A stretch of 64,000 nucleotides of DNA from Molossus alvarezi (Eukaryota; Chordata; Mammalia; Chiroptera; Molossidae). A model generated the notes under the pieces. That model was not told the origin of the DNA. It did no database searches and worked only from the letters and a program-made list of their open reading frames with translations. The stretch spans positions 25,060,708 through 25,124,707 of the forward strand of contig CM073896.1 in assembly GCA_037176705.1 (NCBI GenBank), in the 5' to 3' direction. This document shows, piece by piece, positions 1 to 11,611 of the stretch. Position numbers and translations under genes: made by a program. How positions within the stretch are numbered: the stretch's first letter is position 1; each line of letters opens with the position of its first letter.

Positions 1-394
1 CCCTGACATGTCCTGGTGTGTGCACGGCCTCTCCTTGGAAGTGCATGGTTTGCCCCCTGTCCCTTTGGAAAACACTGACTTTCGAGAGTTTTCTGCACCA
101 CAGGGAAGTCTTGGCCTTGGGCTGTGAGAATGCTTTCCAGCCTGTGGTGTGTCTGTCCAGCCTTCTGCATTTTTCTCATTTTTTTTCGGGCACAGGAAGA
201 GCCAGCTGTTGCCTGATGGGCTTCTGGCCCTGGGGTCACACTTAGCACAGTGGTGTCTACCCCGAGATGATGCACACTTACTAAAAGGGCCTCTTTTTTT
301 TTTACATCTGGTCTCTAATTCATCTAGGATTTCCCTTTCAAATAACCAAAATGCGACGTCAGATAAAAACAAAGGTATGTGAGCAGACACAAAA
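1..394. other. low-copy sequence, no gene seen
   Basis: No repeat family or convincing coding region is visible. Short reading frames in all directions are unsupported by domains or codon pattern. Confidence 0.4.
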
Positions 395-945
395 AGACAC
401 CTGTTGGAAGATTCCATTTACAGTGAATGTTCAGAATCGGTAAAGGAACAGAGACAGAAAGCAGATCGGGGGTCACCAGAAGCAGGAGGAGGGGGGTTGA
501 GGACTGTTGATGCGGGGTTCCTTTTGGGGAGATGGGACATCCTGCAACTAGACAGTGGTGAAGCCTGCACAGCTCGTGAGGGTACTTCATGCTCAAGAAT
601 GGCCCCATTTAAAATATACAATAACTCTAGCCTGGCTGGCATGGCTCAGTGGATTGAACGTCATCCCATGGACTGAGAGATGGGGGTTCAATTCCCGGTC
701 AGGGCACATGCCTGGGTTGCAGGCTCGATCCCCAGTTGGGGGCGTGCAAGAGGCAGCCAGTCGATGTTTCTCTCACATAGACGACATCGACGTTTCTCTC
801 TCTCTTTCCCTTCCTCTCTCTAAAAAAATCATTAAACACATACTAAAAATTAAAAAATATATATGTACAATAACTCTATAATTTAAAATGAATCACACTG
901 TACAGCACATAAAAGGAAAACACAAAAATTAAAACAAATGAAAGG
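395..945 (+). mobile_element. old LINE-1 3' end, split by a SINE
   Basis: The stretch from CCTGTTGGAAGATTCC through GGTTCCTTTTGGGGAGATG and AACTAGACAGTGGTGAAG follows the sense 3'-terminal part of old mammalian L1 (L1M class). That consensus has 'GGGGTTTCTTTTGGGGTGATG' and 'TTAGATAGTGGTGATGG' in the same order. Many substitutions mark it as old. It is interrupted at 630-865 by a SINE and resumes as an A-rich tail-like stretch. The family call is from memory of the consensus. Confidence 0.65.
630..865 (+). mobile_element. Ves-type tRNA-derived SINE
   Basis: The tRNA-like head CCTGGCTGGCATGGCTCAG is followed by a B-box-like GGGTTCAATTCCC, a CT-rich body and an A-rich tail. It is flanked by a 13-bp target-site duplication, TACAATAACTCTA, at 617-629 and 866-878. 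It is a non-coding pol III retroposon mobilised by L1. Its host site is an older L1 3' end. Confidence 0.93.
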
Positions 946-1818
946 TCAAGACCAGGGAGCTGTAAAACAAATTCTGGTTGGGGTGGAGAGCTGGCCCTGG
1001 GAGATCTTGAGGCAGCTCCTTGTCTCTGGTTGAGCTAGCGCAGTATCGGTTGGGGGAGGGGTCCTCAGGTCAGGCTGGCCCTGGCCCCAGGGCTGCAGCT
1101 GGAGCAGCTGCCAGAGGTGGCACAACCTCTGTGGGTGGACATCCCTCCACGTCAGGAGTGGACCAGGCATGCCCCTGTGTGGGGCTCCTCGGGCTGCAGG
1201 ACTGGGGTCGAGGCAGGAGCAAACTCTTACCCCTGGTCTGGTGCTAGAGTTTTGAGAGAAGAAAAGAACACCATGTGCCTGCATTTCAATGTGACCCCCA
1301 CCCCAAAGGCAGAACACAGGTGCAGCCCAGGACCCACCACAGGACATCGTTCCTGCAGGCAGTCCAGCAGATGGGTCATCTGAGGCTGGTCTTTGCTTTT
1401 TTTCAGCCTCTGGGAATTCTCCCTTTGTGTCTGGCACTGACCCCTTCCCATGAGCTCACATGAACCTCCACTCCCCATCCAACCGCACCCCCCCGCCTCC
1501 CCCAACTTCTACTCTTGGGCTGTGTGATTTTGGGCTTCAAGTCCTCAGCTCCAGTTGTTTGACTGTGGACACGGGGCTCCAGGTTGGATTCAGAAATTGT
1601 GAGCTGCTTGTGGAGCCTTAAGTTCACTTTAGTTTAATGTAGGATTCTGCACTGAGACCTAGTTTTCTCTGTCTTGATACTCGTTAAATATGGCTGATTC
1701 AGAACCTCTATGGAACAGATGGGCTCCCCTTGTGGAGATCATCAACTCTAGCTCAGAACATTAGATGACTCACAATGAACTTCTGCTTCTTTCTCTGGTC
1801 TGTTTTTAAACCTATAAG
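946..1818. other. GC-rich low-copy sequence
   Basis: Roughly 960-1600 is clearly richer in G+C than the rest of the window, with few CpGs, so it is not an obvious CpG island. The longest antisense frame (946-1437) has no recognisable domain and the composition favours chance open frames. No repeat family recognised. Confidence 0.4.
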
Positions 1819-1829
1819 AATATATTTAT

Positions 1830-2074
1830 GGCCCTGGCCATAGTTAGAAGGGTCTCAGGTTCAATTCCCAGTCAAGGGCATATACCTGGGTTGCAGGTTC
1901 GACCCTTGGTCCTGGTCATGCCAGAGGCAACCAGTTGAAGTGTTTGTCTCACATTGATGTTTCTCTCTCTCTGTCTCTCTGTCTCTCTCTCTCTCTCTCC
2001 TCCCCTATCCCCTTCCACTCTCCGTAAATATCAATGGAAAAATATCCACAAGTGAGGATTAACAATAAGAAAAT
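1830..2074 (+). mobile_element. Ves-type SINE
   Basis: It starts GGCCCTGGCC but lacks part of the usual A-box region (GGCCATAGTTAGAAGGGTCTC). It keeps the B-box AGGTTCAATTCCC, a second GGTTCGACCC motif, a (CT)n tract and the tail motif AAATATCCACAAGTGAGGATTAA. A probable short target duplication is AATATATTTAT at 1819-1829 against AATATATTCAT at 2075-2085. Confidence 0.9.
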
Positions 2075-2085
2075 AATATATTCAT

Positions 2086-3595
2086 CACATAAGCATAGTA
2101 TTTGTTTGCTTATGTCATGTATTACATTTCAGTAATTGATTAATTTAATTCCGTGTATCAAGCACATTTATTCTACTGGTTGTAGCACTGAACAATCAGT
2201 ACAATTTCCTGGAGCTTCATATACAGTTTAGAAAACTGCACCCTTTCTCTTTCATGAAGACTTCACACCATGACATACAGAATCTGTCAAAAGGTGCTAC
2301 CCTGACCACATCATTCTCTGCACAACATTCTCAGCCTCTTGGCACTAACAAGTACCAGAGTTCCTACAAAGATACTGGTGTGATTTCCCTTTGCCTCGTG
2401 GCTTTACGCTAGCTAGGGTCCATTGCTAAATGTTCTCATCTTGCAACCTCACCCACTTGAGTTTTCCTTTTTAAATGATTAACCTTGAATTCCTCTTCCC
2501 AGCACACATTCTCTGTCTTAAATCATCCCCTTCAAATGGTGAGAACATGGCGTTACTTCAAGGAATTTCTAAACCATAACTTCATTACTGAAGTCTCTAA
2601 GGGCTGTTAAACCGTTCGTACCAGTTCATTTAACTGTTCCTTTTTTGTTGTGAAGAACTGAACGTGTTTAACTTATATGACCTTGTGGAAAGGGCTTGAC
2701 ATATATTCATGATCTCAAGACTTTATGGAATTTTCCTCCTTAACAAGCTTATGATGAGAGACTGAGATGTCACTTAACTTCCAGTGTTAGTTTCTTTATG
2801 AGTAAATCGAATGGTCTGATCACTGAAGATTCCTTTCAGCCCTGATGAACTCTGCCTTCTCTCTTTTCCCAGTAGCCCAGTCCATACATCTCACAGCTAC
2901 TAGGCAGCCATGAGAAATAACTAACAGAGTTTTGTTTTGTTTTTTAATGACAGAAACAAAGAAAGAAAGAAACAAACAAAAACTCCAAATCATCAGCATC
3001 ATGGATGCAGCAAAAAAGAGAATTTTCATGCTTCTAGCAATGTTTCTTGTTGCAGTTCAAATTCTGGTCTCCTGCTTTTTCAGGGAATCATACTAAAGGA
3101 GGAAACAGAGGGCTTTTTCTAAACCCACTGATCAAGAGGGTAAGTGTCTCATTAGCCCCAAGTGTGATAAGAGGGCTCTAATGTGGCTATACAGATATAG
3201 AGTATAGACTTTTGATAAAACTAAGGAAAATTAATTTTTCCTTGGTAAGGATATCTATGGAAGATATCCTTTTGCCATTTTGGAGGAAGCTAAACAATAA
3301 AAGTTGAATCCAGTCATTTACTTTTTGCTTTTCACTTTTCCCCCGGGAGGCTGCGGCACTCCGCAGGGACAGAAGCTCCAGCTGCCCTCTCCCTTCCCTC
3401 GCAAGGAGACTGAATCCCAGGCTCTTCCATTTCCACATTCAGAAATGGCCACTGTCTGTGCCACTGGGTATCTGGAACCCTGGAAAAATTAAATCACTTC
3501 TTTATTCTTTGTTTCCTTATCTGACTGTCTTTCGAGGTTGTTACATGACTCATCTTAGATAGGTACACATGTTACCCTAATCACATTTTATTTGC
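2086..3595. other. low-copy sequence with one MIR-like scrap
   Basis: Mostly unique-looking AT-rich DNA. A small GC-rich patch near 3345-3420 is not interpretable as a gene. A MIR3-like trace lies at 2765-2850. Confidence 0.4.
2765..2850 (+). repeat. MIR3-like relic
   Basis: TCACTTAACTTCCAGTG, TTTCTTTATGAGTAAA and AGATTCCTTTCAGCCCTGA follow the order of MIR3-type SINEs ('cttaacctctctgagcctcagtttcc...taaaatg...cctttcagctctga'). It is very diverged. Confidence 0.45.
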
Positions 3596-3599
3596 CCAT

Positions 3600-3722
3600 T
3601 TTTCAAGTCTCTAAATTCCATGGAAGAAAGGATAGTGCTTATCTTGTCACCATTGCATCTGAGGGGTCTTTTGCAGAGACTGGAAATACTGTGTGCCCAA
3701 TAAATATTTTCTGAATGATTAA
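3600..3722 (+). repeat. L2 LINE 3' end
   Basis: TCCATGGAAGAAAGGATAG, CACCATTGCATC and the terminus CCCAATAAATATTTTCTGAATGA match the sense 3' end of L2 ('gcagggactgtgtc...gtatccccag...ctcaataaatgtttgttgaatga'). Confidence 0.6.
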
Positions 3723-3727
3723 TATTT

Positions 3728-3930
3728 TCCAGTGGTTTTTAGTGTAGTCACCATGCTGTATAGCCATAGTTGCACAATCATCACCATTATCAAATTCTAT
3801 AACATTTTCATCACCCCAAAAAGAATTCCTTTCCTCATTAACAATCACTTGTCATTCTCCTATCCCCAGCTACTGGCAACCACAAATCTTTTTGTATCAT
3901 TTCCTTGCATGTAAATTGTGTTTAAAAAAA
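3728..3930 (-). mobile_element. old LINE-1 3'UTR fragment
   Basis: AGTTGCACAATCATCACC, TTTTCATCACCCCAAA and CCCCAGCTACTGGCAACCAC are the antisense of the 3'UTR of old mammalian L1s. 5'-truncated relic, no coding part. Confidence 0.65.
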
Positions 3931-5369
3931 TCAAAATTGGACATATCAGTTATTTTCCTATTGTCTTAAATCCAAACACATATTTCTAGACTCTGCTTTG
4001 TGATGCTGGGCCTGGGACCCTGCAGACTACATTTATTAGACTTCCTTGCCAAATGGCTTCTGATAAATTCACTCAATAAGAGCACTCGAGGGAAATTGAA
4101 AGGCAGGAAGAGAGCATAAAGGACCTTCTTTCCGATCTTTTGCTTTTCTCACAATGCTTTGGGAAAGTGGTTACCTTCAGGCTCCTTCAGGACTCCCAGA
4201 GTTAACCCAGCGTGCCCTCCCAGAGAAAACGGGCAGGCAGCATGGAATCTCTTTCTCAGATGTCTCAGCTTGAATTATGGTCATGGTTTCTTCTTTGAGC
4301 ATCTAAATTTCAGCAATTCCATGTCTTCAGTAAAAATATCTTTTGTCAAATGACATAGTATAGGAGTATCATAGTATAGGAGTATCTTGATTTTGGATCT
4401 AAGGTGGTAAATTGCACAACAAAAGTTATGGATGCTATTACTCTCTACTTTTTCACCGAGTCTTCTAAAAAATCAGCTTCCACTTTTAAACACCTGAATA
4501 TGATATGCCACAAATTTAGTTTGTCCACACCAGTTGGTTAAGGATATAAGAAGCAAGCTTCTTTCTACTGTTGAAATAGTTAAGACATATGAGCTCAGTG
4601 TTTGGTATAAGAATATATACACTATTGCACATAATTTGGAGAGGCTGAGGTCTGATGTCTTAAGCACTACCAAAAGTAAATGACAATAAATTAACACTGT
4701 AACCCTCCTCTCTTTCAACAACACTTAAGAGTCATTTCTACGATTAGCATTGAAACTTGAAAAAAGTGACAGCCAGAAAGCCTTCCTAAGCATTTGATGA
4801 TTTTCCATGATCTCTCAGTGATGGGGCCCACAGCAAAATATATCTATTATTATTCTAATTAATTTGGTGCAATTCAGAGAAAAAAACTTTACTTATGTGG
4901 GAAACTGCATGTAGGTTATGACTAATGAATAGAGTCTATATGATGAATCAGAGAGTGGAGACAATATAATGAAGAAGGAGGTAGGGACCAAATATTTAAG
5001 GACATTGTGCACCAAGCTGAGGATTGTTTCTTTTACCCATAGACTATTGGTAGAATAGCCATGTGTTTCAGTTTGACTAGAGCAGATCTTATTTATGCAT
5101 TTTGTTACAGAATAACTTTTAATACCACACCTTTCACTGTCAAACAATAGATTTGTTTGCAGGAGTCTAGGGATATTGTGGCAGTAGGAAGAAAGATTTT
5201 GAATTTTTCCAAATACCCATGTAAAAATGTTAAGACTAACAATTCATGAACAACATTTGCAATGAAAATTCTTCAATAAAAACTCATTGAACTGCACATT
5301 TAAGATTTATTCATTTTACTGAATGTAAGCTGTAGCTCAATAAACCACTCTGCTTTCATCATTTAAAAA
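3931..5369. other. low-copy sequence
   Basis: AT-rich DNA with no repeat family I can name, apart from a perfect 16-bp tandem pair at 4354-4385. No convincing gene. Confidence 0.4.
4354..4385. repeat. 16-bp unit in two perfect tandem copies
   Basis: CATAGTATAGGAGTAT occurs at 4354-4369 and 4370-4385 with no mismatch: a recent local duplication. Confidence 0.9.
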
Positions 5370-5445
5370 GAAATTTAGTGAAATGGCATATATAAAGCCT
5401 TTAGCACAGTGCTTGGCACATCAGTGAAACTCAAATAAGTGTTGG
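5370..5445 (+). repeat. MIR 3' end relic
   Basis: AAAGCCTTTAGCACAGTGCTTGGCACAT followed by CTCAAATAAGTGTTGGC is the conserved 3' part of MIR ('agcacagtgcctggcacatagtaagtgctcaataaatgttg'). Confidence 0.65.
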
Positions 5446-5593
5446 CTTTGTTTCTCATGTTAAAAAGAGATCAAAGAAAATACCACAATTAATAAAAATA
5501 TTGACAGACAAAAGGCTCCTAAATAAAAAGAACGTCATAAAATAAATTGTTGTATACAGTTTTTCAAATAAAAATAGTGAAAAGAGTAACATA

Positions 5594-6609
5594 GATGATC
5601 TCAGAAGATGGCGATGAGCAGGACCAGAGCAAGGGTGAGTGTGTGAAAGTGTGAGCGAGTGTGAGAGAGTGTAGTAGACATGAGGGTGGACGAGCAACCT
5701 TGAGCAGTGCAGAAATATCAGGCAGAGGGTTCTTGTGCTGTGGATGGGGAGCAATGGGCTACTATGGTAAGCAGCTTGTGGAGGCTCTTCTTCCTGCATG
5801 GTTGGAAGGCTCTGCCATTTTGGTAGATCCTTAATCTTCTCTGGGAGGAGACAGCATGAGTGGCTAGGGCTGAACGACCTGAGTCTACCAGTGTGCCTTG
5901 CACCATCGGACCAGTGGACCCCAGTATGTCAACACGGACCAGCATACAGTAACTGCACTGTCAAGGTGCCTGCTGTAGAAGCCACAACCAGCTGAGAGCT
6001 GATACTATCCCCCACAAAAGCAGCCTGATCAGAGCCCAGCATCATCCCAATCAGCAGTAGCACCAGCTTGGGGGCCCAGCACCTTCCCCAACAGCAGCAG
6101 TGGCTAGGTGGGAGTGGAGCCCCACCCCCAACAGCAGCTGAGTCTCAGGAGCTAAGACACACCCCCAGGACCAGAGGCTCGAGAGTGAACATTCATCCCC
6201 GGACAGCAGCAGCACAGATCGGCAGCTAAAACCCATCCCCAGTAGCATTAGTAGAGGCTGATCAGGAGCGGAGGCCCACCAGGCAGCAGTACATCTCAGC
6301 AGAGCACCAGTGAGACCCACATACCCCAGAAGCGCACTGGCGGGACCCATGTGCCCCAGAAGCACCTACCATGACAGACCTATACCACCCACCAATTGTC
6401 AGTCCTCCAGAACCCACAGCAGGCAAGAGGCGTCACACACCAAAACAGTCTGGGAGGCACAACAACCTTATTTGATACACACTGACCTGTCTGCACATAT
6501 CAAAATTCCTCACCAGGCCTAGAACTACAAGACTGCTAAAAGGTGGAGACAAAGAAACAACACTGAAATGAAAGAAAAGGAGGAATCACCAGAAAAGGAA
6601 CTACATTAA
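5594..6609 (+). promoter_or_regulatory. L1 5'UTR (internal promoter region)
   Basis: About 1 kb precedes ORF1. It contains a GTGTGAGA-like simple repeat (5633-5670), a GC-rich CAGCAG-rich segment (6000-6300) and imperfect units of about 30 bp ending ACCCACATACCCCAGAA / ACCCATGTGCCCCAGAA (6304-6363). In L1 the 5'UTR carries the pol II promoter. That role is known for the family and not shown here. The frames inside it are not real genes. Confidence 0.75.
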
Positions 6610-7471
6610 ATGGAAGCAAGCAACTTGTCAGATAAAGAATTCAAAGCAATGATTTTAAGGGTGCTCAAACAACTTAGTGAGAACTACATGCAACTTAATA
6701 AAAATTATAAAGCTCAGTGGGAACTACATCAGCTTAAAAAAGAGGTAGAAGCTATGAATAAATATCAAGAGGAAATAAAGAATGACATAGCTGATATAAA
6801 AAATACCTTAGAAGGATTCAATAGTAGATTAGAAGATGCTGAAGACCAAGTCAGTGAGTTAGAAGATAAGGCAGAAAAAAACACGCAAATAGAGCAGCAA
6901 ATGGGGGGAAAAATTAAAAAGCAGGAGGAGAGTTTAAGGGAGCTTTGGGACAATACAAAATGTAATAACATTCACATCATAGGGGTACCAGTTGGAGAAG
7001 AATCAGAGAAAGGAATAGAGAACCTATTTGAAGAAATAATGACAGAAAATTTCCCTAATTTGGCAAAGGAAAAAGTCACACAAGTCCAGGAAACACAGAG
7101 AGTCCCAAGCAAGATGAACCCCAAAAGACCCACAGTCAGACACATCATAATTAAAATGGCAAACATTAAAGACAAAGAAAGAATCTTAAAGGAAACAAGA
7201 GAGAGATAGAAATTTACCTACAAGGGAGCTCCCATTAGACTGTCAGTTGATTTCTCAACAGAAACACTGCAAGCCAGAAGAGAGTGGCATGAAGTGTACA
7301 AAGTAATGGCAAGAGACTGAATCCAAAACTACTCTACCCAGCAAGAATATCATTCAAAACTGAAGGAGGAAATAAAGAGCTTCACAGACCAAAAAAAAAA
7401 AAAAAAAAAAAGCTGAAGGAATTTACCACCACCAAACCAACACTGCAAGAAATGCTGAAGGGACTGTTGTA

Positions 7472-7472
<1 letters not shown>
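6610..7472 (+). pseudogene. L1 ORF1 (RNA-binding chaperone), degraded
   Basis: L1 ORF1p trimerises through a coiled coil, binds L1 RNA and forms the cytoplasmic retrotransposition particle. From the ATG at 6610 the frame is open for 199 residues. It has a heptad-rich coiled coil at about residues 41-113 (LKKEVEAMNKYQ...DIKNTLEGFNSRLEDAEDQ), then the start of the RRM-like domain with NIHIIGVPVGEESEKG and NLFEEIMTENFPNL. A TAG at 7207-7209 ends it. The C-terminal domain continues beyond (YKGAPIRLSVDFSTETLQ, LQARREWHE) but meets a second stop at 7318-7320 and an A-run of about 21 at 7391-7411. The normal terminus (EMLKGLL then stop) is recognisable at 7472. Intact family members are about 330-340 residues. 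The coding frame and disruptions are seen; the function is family knowledge. Confidence 0.9.

Positions 7473-7473
<1 letters not shown>

Positions 7474-7524
<51 letters not shown>
7474..7524. repeat. (GA)n microsatellite between L1 ORF1 and ORF2
   Basis: About 25 uninterrupted AG/GA units begin right after the ORF1 stop. L1s have a purine-rich spacer here, so the microsatellite probably expanded from it after insertion. Confidence 0.95.
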
Positions 7525-7527
<3 letters not shown>

Positions 7528-7547
7528 AACACAGGCATAAAATAAAA

Positions 7548-10500
7548 ATGGCAACTAATAAGTATCTATCAATACTATCCTTAAATGTAAATGTCTTAAA
7601 TGCCCCAATCAAAAGACATAGGGTAGTTGATTGGATAAGAAAACACAACCATTTATATGCTGTCTACAAGAGAACCACCTCTCAACAAAAGACTCACACA
7701 GGATGAAAGTGAAGGGATGGAAAAAATTTTCCATGTAAATGGAAATGAAGACAAAGCTGGTGTAGCAATACTCATATCTGAAAAGATAAACTTCAAAACA
7801 AGGCCCATAATGAGACAAAGAAGTTCACTACATAATATTAAAGAAAACAATCCAACAAGAAAATATAGCCCAAGTAAACTTGTATGCACCAAACACAGGA
7901 GCACCAAAATATATTTTAAAACTTCTGGCCCTGGCCGGTTTGGCTCAGCGGTTGGAGCGTCGGCCTGCGGTACAGAGAGACCCGGGTTCGGTTCCCGCTA
8001 GGGGCGAGTACCTTGGTTGCAGTTTGTCCCCGGCCCTGGTTGGTTGTGCGGGTGGCAACCACTCGATGTGTCCCTTCACATCGATGTTTCTCTCTCTCTC
8101 TCTTCCTCTCTCTCCCTCCGCTCTGTCTGAACAAAAAATGCAAAAATGTCCTCGGGTGAGGATAAAAAAAAAAAAAAAAACTTCTGGAGGACTTCAAGGG
8201 AGAGATCAATAGCAATACCATTGTAGTGGGTGACTTTAACATGTCACTGACACCACGGGATAAAAAAATTGTCTTCTAGACAAAAAAATTAACAAGGACA
8301 CAGAGTCCTTAAATGATGAACTAGATCAGTTGTATTTAATTTTTATTTATAGAACATTTCACCCCAAAGCTGCAGAATATACATTCTTCTCAAGTGCACA
8401 CAAGACATTCTCGAAGATAGACCACATGTTAGGATACAAAGTAAGTCTCTATAAATTCAAGAAGATTGAAATCGTATCAAGCATTTTCTCAGATTACAGT
8501 GGCATGAAACTAGAAATCAATTACAAAAAAACACACAAAAATATTCAAACATGTGGAGGCTAAACAGCAAGTAATTAAACAACAAATGGGTTACCAAGGA
8601 GGTCAAGGAAGAGATGAAAAAATTCCTGGAAACCAATGAAAATGAACACACAGCAACACAAAATTGTTGGGATGTAGCAAACGCAGTCCTGAGAAGGAAG
8701 TTTATAGCACTAAAGTCCCACCTTAAGAAACAAACAAACAAAAAATTCCTAATTGACTTTCTAACACTACAACTTAAAAAATTAAAAGTAAACAAAAAGA
8801 AAAACCCAGAGCAAGTAGAAATAAAGAAATAGTAAATGTGAGCACAGAAATAAATGACGTAGAAACTAAACACAAACAAACAACAAACAAACAAACAATT
8901 CAAAAGATCAATGAAATAAAAAGCTGGTTCTTTGAAAAGATAAAAAAAATATTGATGGGCCCTTAACTAGACTCACCAAGAAACAAAGAGAGAGAACCCA
9001 AATACACAAATCAGAAATGAAAGGGGAGAAGTAACAATTGACACCAGAGAAATACAAACAATTATTCAAACATACTACAAACAATAATACACCAACAATT
9101 GGACAATCTAGGCAAAATGGACAAATTTCTAGAAACACATAGTCTCCCAAAACTGAACTGGAAAGAAAAAGAAAACCTGAACAGACCAATAACAACTAAG
9201 GAAATTAAAGATGTAATCAAGACTCTCCCAGCAAACAAAAGCCCAGGCCCAGACAGCTTCAGGAGGGAGATTTACCAAATATTCAAAGAAGCTCTAACAC
9301 CCTTTCTCCTCAAACTATAACAAAGACTTCTAAACTCATTTTATGAGGCCAGCATGTTTCTAATTCTAAAACCAGATAAAGACACTACAAAGAAAAAAAA
9401 CTACAGACCAATATCCTTGATGAACACAGATACCCAAATCCTTAACAAAATATTAGCAAATTGGATACAGCAATACATCAAAAAAATTATTCACCATGGC
9501 CAAGTGAGATTCATCCCAGGGATGAAAGGCTGGTACAATATTCACAAATCAATAAATGTGATATACCACATAAACAAAATGAAAGATAAACACCATATGA
9601 TCATATCAATAGGTACTGAAAAAACATTCAACAAAATCCAACACCCATTTCTAATAAAAAAGCTCAGCAATGTGGGGATGAGGGATCATATCTTGACATC
9701 ATAAAAGCCATATATGAAAAACCTACAGACCTTATCCTACTCAGTGGGCAAAAACTAAGAGCATTTCCCTTAAGACACATTCCCTTAAGGCACAAGACAG
9801 CAATGCCCACTTTTGCCACTCTTATTTTACATAGTACTGGAAGTCTTAGTCATAGCAATCAGACATGAAGAAAACAAATGGATCCAAATTGGAAAGGAGG
9901 AAGTGAAGCTGTCATTATTTGCAGATGACACAATATTGTACATAGAAATCCCTAAAGACTCCATTAAAAATATACTAGACTTAAGAAATAAATTTGACAA
10001 AGTAGCTGGATAAAAAATTAACATCAAGAAATTGATGGCATTCTTATACACCAATGATGAATTCACAGAAAGAGAAACTAAAGAAACAATCCCATTTACC
10101 ATAGCAGCGAAATAATTAAGATACCTAGGAATAAACTTAACCAAAGAAGTAAAGAACCTATTTACAGAACTCTACAGGTCATTGAAAAAATAAATAGAAG
10201 ATAAAAAAATTGGAAGCATATACCTTGTTCATAGATTGGAAGAATTAACATCATTAAAATGTCCATACTACCCAAAGTAATCTTTAGATTCAATGCAATG
10301 CCCATCAAAATATCAATGACATATTTCACAGAACTAGAACAAATACTCCAAAAGTTTATATGGAACCAAAAAAGACCCCTAATTGCTACAGCAATCTTGA
10401 AAAAGAAGAATAAAGTAGGAGGGATCACAATACTAGATATCAGGTTATACTATAAAGCCATTGTAATCAAAACAGCCTGGTACTGGCACAAGAACAGGTA

Positions 10501-11611
10501 TATAAATCAATGTAACAGAACAGAGAACCCAGAAATTGACCCAATACATTATGCTCAATTAATATTTGACAAAGGAGGCAACAGCATATAATAGAGTAAA
10601 GACAGCCTCTTTAATAAATGGTATTGGGAAAATTGGACAGCTGCATGCAAAAAACATGAAGCTAGACCACCAACTTACACCATACACAGGAATAAACTCA
10701 AAATGGATAAAAGATTTAAATGTGACTTGTGAATCCATAAAAATTCTACAAGAAAATGTAGGCAAGAAAATTTCAGGCATCAAACACAGCAGAGTTTTCA
10801 CTGATACAATGCCCAAGGCAAGAGAAGCAAAGGAAAACATGAACACTTGGGACTATATCAAACTAAAAAGCTTCTGCACAGCAGAAGAAACAAGCATCAA
10901 AGTGGAACCCACTATATGGGAGAACATAATTGCCAATGATATATCAGGTAAGGGGTTAATTTCCAAAATATACAGAGTGCTCATACAACTCAACAAAAGG
11001 AAGCCAAATAACTTAATTAAATATGGGTAGAGGACCTAAAGAGACACCTCTTGAAATAGGACATACAAATGGCCAAGAGACATATGAAAAAATGCTCAAC
11101 ATCACTAATCATCAGAGAGATGCAAATCAAAAGAACTATGTGGTATCACCTTACACCTGCCAGCATGGCTGCCATCAACCAATCATCAAACAACAAGTGC
11201 TGGTGAGGGAGTGGAGAAAAGGGGACTCTAGTACACTGCTCATGGGAATGCAGACTGGTGCTGCCACTATGGAAAACTGTATGGTGTTTCCTCAAAAAAT
11301 TAAAAATTGAACTGCCATTTGACCCAGTGATCCCACTTCTAGGAATATACCATAAAAAGCCTGAAACACCAATCATAGCAGCACCATTTACAATCACTAA
11401 GATCTGGAAACAGCCCAAGTGTCCCATCAATACATGAGTGGATAAAAAAGCTGTGGTACATATACACAAGGAATACGGTGCAGCTATAAGAAAGAAAGAT
11501 CTCTTATCCTTTGAGATAACATGGAGGAACCTGGAAAGTATTATCCTAAGTGAAACAAGCCAAACGGAGAAAGACAAAAATCACAGGATCTTACTTATTT
11601 GTGGAATATAA
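7548..11611 (+). pseudogene. L1 ORF2 (endonuclease-reverse transcriptase), degraded
   Basis: ORF2p nicks target DNA with an APE-like endonuclease and reverse-transcribes L1 RNA. The ATG at 7548 starts LSILSLNVNVLNAPIKRH, the usual N-terminus. Endonuclease motifs follow: GDFN near 8228 and SAHKTFSKIDHMLG near 8390-8435. Reverse-transcriptase pieces are KSPGPD (near 9240), [20 protein letters not shown] (near 9400), the catalytic FADD at 9918-9929 and later thumb/C-terminal blocks. The C-terminus ([20 protein letters not shown]...LLICGI, stop 11609-11611) is recognisable. The frame is broken many times, for example by a stop after residue ~50 and frameshifts between 9320 and 10560. A SINE sits inside the endonuclease region. 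No functional protein can result. Confidence 0.92.
7927..8176 (+). mobile_element. Ves-type SINE inside L1 ORF2
   Basis: This is a well-preserved copy: head GGCCCTGGCCGGTTTGGCTC, B-box GGGTTCGGTTCCC, CT-rich body, and tail GTCCTCGGGTGAGGAT plus an A-run. The target duplication AAAACTTCT is at 7918-7926 and 8177-8185. The L1 reading on either side (CAAAATATATTTTAAAACTTCT / GGAGGACTTCAAGGGAG) joins smoothly when the SINE is removed, so the SINE came later. Confidence 0.96.

Noticed and set aside
946..1437. 163-residue antisense frame in GC-rich DNA
   Set aside because: No domain, and high GC alone lengthens chance frames; frames of similar length overlap on both strands.
7927..8000. possible tRNA gene
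   Set aside because: A- and B-box-like motifs belong to tRNA-derived SINE heads; no intact cloverleaf or CCA-proximal acceptor pairing is seen.
7880..8242. overlapping frames of about 110 residues at a SINE
   Set aside because: These are translations of the non-coding Ves SINE and its CT-rich body. The same pseudo-protein recurs at every SINE copy.
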